The notes under the pieces are model-generated. The model was not told the origin of the DNA. It ran no database searches and saw only the letters and a program-made list of their open reading frames with translations. Of a stretch of DNA of 12,919 nt, positions 12,841-12,919 are shown one piece after another. Every line of letters starts with the position of its first letter. Position 1 is the stretch's first letter. The stretch covers positions 1 to 12,919 of the forward strand of contig DSBH01000099.1 in NCBI GenBank assembly GCA_011056825.1, given 5' to 3'. The position numbers and the translations under genes were made by a program. This stretch comes from Deltaproteobacteria bacterium. Its GTDB lineage: Bacteria > Desulfobacterota > Syntrophia > Syntrophales > UBA2210.

Positions 12841-12911
12841 ACCATCTGGGAGTCCTGGTATATAAGGGAAGTGCAAACAACCCGCCACATACCAGGAGGT
12901 ACCCAGATGGT
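12841..12911 (+). promoter_or_regulatory. Hairpin sequestering Shine-Dalgarno and start codon
   Basis: ACCATCTGGG (12841-12850) pairs perfectly with CCCAGATGGT (12902-12911). Inside, TCCTGGTAT (12853-12861) pairs perfectly with ATACCAGGA (12889-12897). The two stems are separated by a small asymmetric internal loop and close a 27-base loop. The 3' arm contains AGGAGG (12894-12899) and the ATG (12907-12909), so translation would be blocked when the full hairpin forms. Confidence 0.75.
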
Positions 12912-12919
12912 AAAAAGGC
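12907..12919 (+). CDS. First codons of an unidentified gene (partial, off the right edge)
   Basis: ATG GTA AAA AGG follows AGGAGG with 7 bases of spacing, a good translation start. Only four codons (M-V-K-R) are visible, so the product cannot be named. The occluding hairpin over the start site is a device known from insertion sequence transposase genes (IS10, IS50, IS200), so a transposase is a reasonable guess. No terminal repeat or target duplication can be shown here. Confidence 0.45.

Noticed and set aside
12602..12880. Possible 92-codon minus-strand gene
   Set aside because: Its composition is unlike a real protein, it overlaps the membrane protein start and the right-edge hairpin, and no ribosome binding site is seen.
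1..12919. CRISPR arrays, phage modules, defence or toxin-antitoxin systems
   Set aside because: No regularly spaced repeats and no recognisable genes of these types on either strand.

Overview
The window looks like ordinary chromosomal DNA of a GC-rich, Gram-negative anaerobe, most likely a member of the Desulfobacterota (former Deltaproteobacteria, for example Syntrophales-like). This is inferred from gene style, not from a marker gene. A selenocysteine tRNA beside moeA implies a selenoprotein-making organism that uses molybdopterin enzymes. A PagL-like outer membrane protein implies an LPS-bearing outer membrane. A cold-shock gene followed by a small lysine-rich protein also fits that group.

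Layout, left to right. On the minus strand lie the N-terminal two thirds of mfd (running off the left edge) and, just upstream of it, nadA; they form a likely operon. A divergent intergenic region with an operator-like dyad and a good promoter leads to moeA on the plus strand. selC (tRNA-Sec) follows moeA at once with its own promoter, then a decayed chimeric pseudogene (4516-4995) made of a REP/Y1 transposase N-terminus and what looks like the tail of a 5'(3')-deoxyribonucleotidase. Next is a divergent pair: a PagL-like lipid A deacylase (minus) and an NSS-family sodium-coupled transporter (plus), the latter followed by a small secreted protein. This plus-strand run meets a minus-strand GNAT acetyltransferase/FkbM methyltransferase pair with an ATGA overlap. 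A 452-base gap (9000-9451) holds a strong promoter and a perfect intrinsic terminator ahead of a cold-shock gene. Then come a 64-residue charged protein, an HD-domain hydrolase, a class I methyltransferase and a membrane protein of the nucleoside-recognition/Gate type (the last three on the minus strand). The right edge has the first codons of an unidentified gene whose ribosome binding site and start codon are locked in a long hairpin.

Working links: MoeA (molybdenum insertion) and tRNA-Sec (selenocysteine decoding) are both needed for selenocysteine-type formate dehydrogenases and related enzymes, so their adjacency may be functional. The most intriguing regulatory structures are the promoter-terminator leader before the cold-shock gene and the translation-blocking hairpin at the right edge. 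I did not find a convincing new multi-gene defence or biosynthetic system; most of the window is housekeeping and small accessory genes.
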